DNA of 6,821 nt from Chloroflexota bacterium (GTDB taxonomy: Bacteria > Chloroflexota > Anaerolineae > Anaerolineales > VGOW01), in contig JACRLA010000110.1 in assembly GCA_016215145.1 (NCBI GenBank), positions 1 to 6,821 on the forward strand, read 5' to 3'. The first letter of the stretch is position 1, and every line of letters starts with the position of its first letter. The notes under the pieces were generated by a model, which did not search any database, had not been told where the DNA came from, and saw nothing but the letters and a program-made list of their open reading frames with translations. The translations under genes were made by a program, and so were the position numbers. Below, piece by piece: positions 4,423 to 6,821 of this stretch.

Positions 4423-5145
4423 ATGTCCAATTCTATAAAAGAATTAGGCGGCTCACTGCTCGAACACATCACCGAACTGGTTATTCGCATTCGTTACTCG
4501 GCGATTGCCTTGGCGATTGGCTGTGCCGTTGGAATTGCAATCGCTCAACCCACGTTGGCATTTTTGATCGCGCCTTACGGCGGCAAACTGCAAGTGTTGG
4601 GTCCCACCGAAGGCGTTTCGATCTACGTCCGCGTGGCGTTGACGGTTGGCACGGCGATTGCCTCACCTTTCGTTTTATATCATCTCATTGCCTTCATCTC
4701 CCCCGGACTTTTGCCGCACGAAAAGCGCGCGGTGTATTTGGTAGTGCCGGGAGCGATCCTCATGTTCGTCATCGGCGCGTTCTTTGCCTGGTTCATCATG
4801 ATCCCATCGGCGATTCAATTTTTGGCGAGCTTCTACTCCGATGTATTTCAAGTGCAGTGGACAGCAGAGAAATATGTGCCGTTCGTTTTGTCACTCACAC
4901 TGTGGGTCGGCGTAGCATTTGAGATGCCGTTGGTGTTTATGTTCTTGGGATGGCTCGGCATTGTCAACGCCGGGATGCTGTTAAAGGGTTGGCGTTTCGC
5001 CATTGTGGGTTGCGCCGTCATTGCGGCGATCATCACGCCAACAGTCGATCCCTTCAATATGGCGTTGGTGATGGGCCCATTACTGGGGTTATATTTCATG
5101 AGCATCATTTTGGTTTGGATTGTGTCGAGAAGGAAACGCAAGTAA
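4423..5145 (+). CDS. tatC: Twin-arginine translocase TatC subunit
   Basis: The 240-residue protein is TatC, the six-helix membrane core that recognises the twin-arginine signal peptide of folded export substrates. Membrane segments lie near 25-41, 68-92, 104-128, 152-175, 190-204 and 211-234. Diagnostic sequence includes LLEHITEL at 12-19, FISPGLLPHEKR at 91-102 with the conserved Glu100, GVAFEMPLVF at 163-172 and AAIITPTVDPFN at 201-212, with Asp209 in the usual TPxD position. The proline pair of the common TPPD is spread out here (TPTVDP), and LYF stands where many family members have LYE. Both are mild variations. The positive C-terminus RRKRK fits the cytoplasmic side. The gene lies three bases after tatA/B without its own Shine-Dalgarno, so translational coupling is likely. 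A strong hairpin follows the stop. Confidence 0.95.
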   Translation: MSNSIKELGGSLLEHITELVIRIRYSAIALAIGCAVGIAIAQPTLAFLIAPYGGKLQVLGPTEGVSIYVRVALTVGTAIASPFVLYHLIAFISPGLLPHEKRAVYLVVPGAILMFVIGAFFAWFIMIPSAIQFLASFYSDVFQVQWTAEKYVPFVLSLTLWVGVAFEMPLVFMFLGWLGIVNAGMLLKGWRFAIVGCAVIAAIITPTVDPFNMALVMGPLLGLYFMSIILVWIVSRRKRK

Positions 5146-5148
5146 GCA

Positions 5149-5187
5149 AAACCTTCAAGGTCTGGCAGACCTTGAAGGTTTAATTTT
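5149..5187 (+). terminator. Hairpin with T-rich tail after tatC
   Basis: AAACCTTCAAGGTCT (5149-5163) and its exact complement (5167-5181) form a 15-bp perfect stem with a GGC loop; TTTAATTTT follows to 5187. It begins four bases after the tatC stop. The Shine-Dalgarno of the next gene begins at 5188, directly against the tail. Its left arm is identical to 15 nt covering the last nusB codons at 3858-3872. Confidence 0.82.
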
Positions 5188-5194
5188 GAGGAGG
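5188..5194 (+). promoter_or_regulatory. Strong Shine-Dalgarno for the GTPase gene
   Basis: GAGGAGG is a near-perfect anti-16S match, four bases before ATG 5199. It is the strongest ribosome binding site in the window and fixes this start. Confidence 0.85.
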
Positions 5195-5198
5195 ATGT

Positions 5199-6501
5199 AT
5201 GCCCAAAACTCGCGTGTTGATCATGGGAGCCGCCGGGCGCGACTTTCACAACTTCAACACCTACTATCGCGGCAACGATCAATTTGAAGTGGTCGCCTTC
5301 ACCGCCACGCAAATCCCCAACATCGAAGGTCGGCTGTATCCCCCCGAACTTGCCGGAACGCTCTACCCTAACGGCATTCCCATCCATCCCGAAGAAAAAT
5401 TAATTCAACTGATTCACGATCTCAACGTCGAGCAAGTTGTGTTTAGCTACAGCGACGTCTCGCACAACACCGTGATGCACAAAGCGTCGCAAGTGTTAGC
5501 AAGCGGCGCAGATTTTCAATTGCTGGGTCTTAACCACACACAGATCAATTTCGATTGGCGCGGTACGCACGGGCGCGGGCAAGAGTCAAACATCGCGCCA
5601 CGTCGCCAGCATTCTGCGCGAACTCGGTTACGCCGTCGCCGCTATCCGTCACCCTATGCCTTACGGAAACCTCATCGCTCAAAGCGTGCAGCGCTTCGCC
5701 GACTATGATGATCTCGACGAATACGAATGCACGATTGAGGAGCGCGAAGAATACGAGCCGCACATTGATCGCGGCGTTGTTGTGTTTGCCGGTGTGGACT
5801 ACGAAAAAATTCTGCGCGAAGCGGAGAAAGAAGCCGACATTATTCTGTGGGATGGCGGCAATAACGATCTACCGTTTTACGTGAGCGATTATCACATCGT
5901 CGTCGCCGACCCGCATCGCGCCGGACATGAATCGACGTATCATCCGGGTGAGGCAAATGTGCGACTCGCCGACGTGATCGTGATCAACAAAGTGGATACC
6001 GCCGATTCGGGCGCGGTGCTCAGCGTGCGGGAAGCGATTCGCAATTTGAATCCCAAAGCCATCACCGTTGAGGCGGCATCCCCGATCTTCGTTGCCGATC
6101 CCGATTCGATTCGCGGCAAGCGAGTCTTGGTAGACGGTCCCACACTCACGCATGGCGAGATGGCGTATGGCGCGGGCGTGGTCGCCGCCAAACGATTCGG
6201 CGCGGGCGAGATCGTAGACCCGCACCCTTACGCGGTGGGCAGCATCATCGTCACTTACAACAAATATCCGACGACGGGCGCGGTCTTGCCGGCAATGGGT
6301 TATGGGCAGAAACAAACGGACGAATTACAACAGACCATCAACAACACCCCATGCGATCTCGTCCTCATCGCCACGCCGATTGATCTGACTCGGCTGATCA
6401 AGATCAACAAACCCACTCAGCGCGTGCGCTACGAACTGCAAGAGATCGGGCAGCCGACGTTGAGGGAGTTGATTGAGAAAAAGTTTGGGAGAAAGAAATA
6501 A
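5199..6501 (+). pseudogene. cpgS-like P-loop GTPase split by a frameshift
   Basis: The two halves together match the family named after archaeal cyclic 2,3-diphosphoglycerate synthetase, which is also widespread in bacteria as a GTPase of unclear role. The first half (5199 to about 5547) starts KTRVLIMGAAGRDFHNFN and keeps family sequence to LLGLNHTQI. The second half resumes one frame over at 5548 with ISIGAVRTGAGKSQTSR, so the P-loop (5569-5586) lies outside the first frame and before the first ATG of the second (5656). Later motifs include LWDGGNNDLPFY, the guanine-specificity NKVD, DGPTLTHGEMAYGAG and DPHPYAVGSI. Family members I recall have a KSxKPV linker between the two parts; its absence suggests about 17 nt were lost. 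Restoring that gives 439 residues, a normal length. The rest is well conserved, so the break is recent or a sequencing/assembly error. Confidence 0.82.
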
Positions 6502-6503
6502 TT

Positions 6504-6821
6504 ATGTCTGGGAAATACTTCGACGATCTCCACGTCGGCGACAGAATTAAACACAGCATCGGGCGCACCATCACCGAAGCCGACAACGTACTGTTCTGCG
6601 CGTTGACGATGAACACCCAACCGTTGCACATCAACGAAGACTTTGCATCTAAGACTCAATTCGGTCAACGCATCGTCAATGGCATCTTCACAATGGGTCT
6701 CGCCGTCGGCATCACCGTCCCCGAACTCACCGAAGGCACCATCGTCGCTAACTTGGGCTACGAAAATGTGAAGCACCCCAACCCCGTCTTTCACGGCGAC
6801 ACGCTTTACGTAGATACCGAA
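6504..6821 (+). CDS. MaoC-family acyl dehydratase, 3' end outside the window
   Basis: The 106 residues present are open to the window edge and match the N-terminal two thirds of a single-domain hot-dog MaoC-like (R)-specific enoyl-CoA hydratase. They start MSGKYFDDLHVGDRI, with TITEADNVLFCALT at about 22-35. The hydratase motif follows, reading N37-T-Q-P-L-H42, then the IVNGIFTMGL helix and a VFHGDTLYV strand. In well-studied hydratases such as PhaJ the first catalytic residue is Asp with His five positions later; here it is Asn37 with His42 kept. I recall a subfamily with TMNxQPLH, so this may be normal for the branch. The ATG lies two bases after the GTPase stop with only a weak, distant GGGAG, so it is probably translated as part of the same transcript. 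The acyl-CoA substrate cannot be named. Confidence 0.85.
   Translation, partial: MSGKYFDDLHVGDRIKHSIGRTITEADNVLFCALTMNTQPLHINEDFASKTQFGQRIVNGIFTMGLAVGITVPELTEGTIVANLGYENVKHPNPVFHGDTLYVDTE

Noticed and set aside
4395..4922. Second + strand frame overlapping tatC
   Set aside because: Its Arg/His/Cys-rich translation is typical of a shadow frame, and tatC itself is unmistakable.
4848..5387. Open frame of 179 codons on the minus strand over tatC and the GTPase start
   Set aside because: It crosses the tatC hairpin and two real genes and has no family resemblance.
5541..5552. Programmed +1 frameshifting in the GTPase gene
   Set aside because: There is no known slippery site or nearby stop in the first frame, and the family linker is missing, which slippage would not explain.

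Overview
The window looks like chromosomal core-gene DNA from a Chloroflexota bacterium, most likely Anaerolineae. This is inferred from the protein styles (a HIT protein with a hydrophobic N-terminus, a bacterial cyclic-2,3-diphosphoglycerate-synthetase-like GTPase, an Asp23-nusB pair) and from intergenic gaps filled with degenerate short repeats. It is not based on a marker-gene comparison. All recognisable genes lie on the + strand.

Layout: 1-197 holds no assignable gene, a period-7 repeat and a tRNA promoter. tRNA-Leu(UAG) is at 198-279. A consensus promoter (282-310) then drives rpmF (444-638, ribosomal protein L32), with a terminator-like hairpin and a long repeat hairpin in its leader. 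Next come fabD (783-1706), a HIT-family protein (1751-2104), fabG (2204-2950), an Asp23/Gls24-family protein (3029-3382), nusB (3435-3875), tatA/B (3937-4419) and tatC (4423-5145). The window ends with a cpgS-like P-loop GTPase split by a frameshift (5199-6501) and the 5' part of a MaoC-type hot-dog dehydratase (6504 to the edge).

Functionally, rpmF-fabD-fabG is a reduced form of the common rpmF-plsX-fabH-fabD-fabG fatty-acid cluster. Asp23-nusB beside lipid genes resembles the accBC-yqhY-nusB order of Firmicutes. tatA/B-tatC is a minimal twin-arginine export operon. The GTPase and the MaoC gene are two bases apart and probably co-transcribed.

The most unusual feature is between the genes. 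Six gaps carry imperfect hairpins whose arms are built of 7-nt (or alternating 8/9-nt) quasi-repeats. The sequences differ from gap to gap, but the architecture is the same. Four other gaps hold clean GC-rich hairpins with T-tails, three of them so close to the next start codon that no promoter fits between. The second notable point is the GTPase frameshift just before its P-loop, which looks like a small deletion and not a one-base slip.
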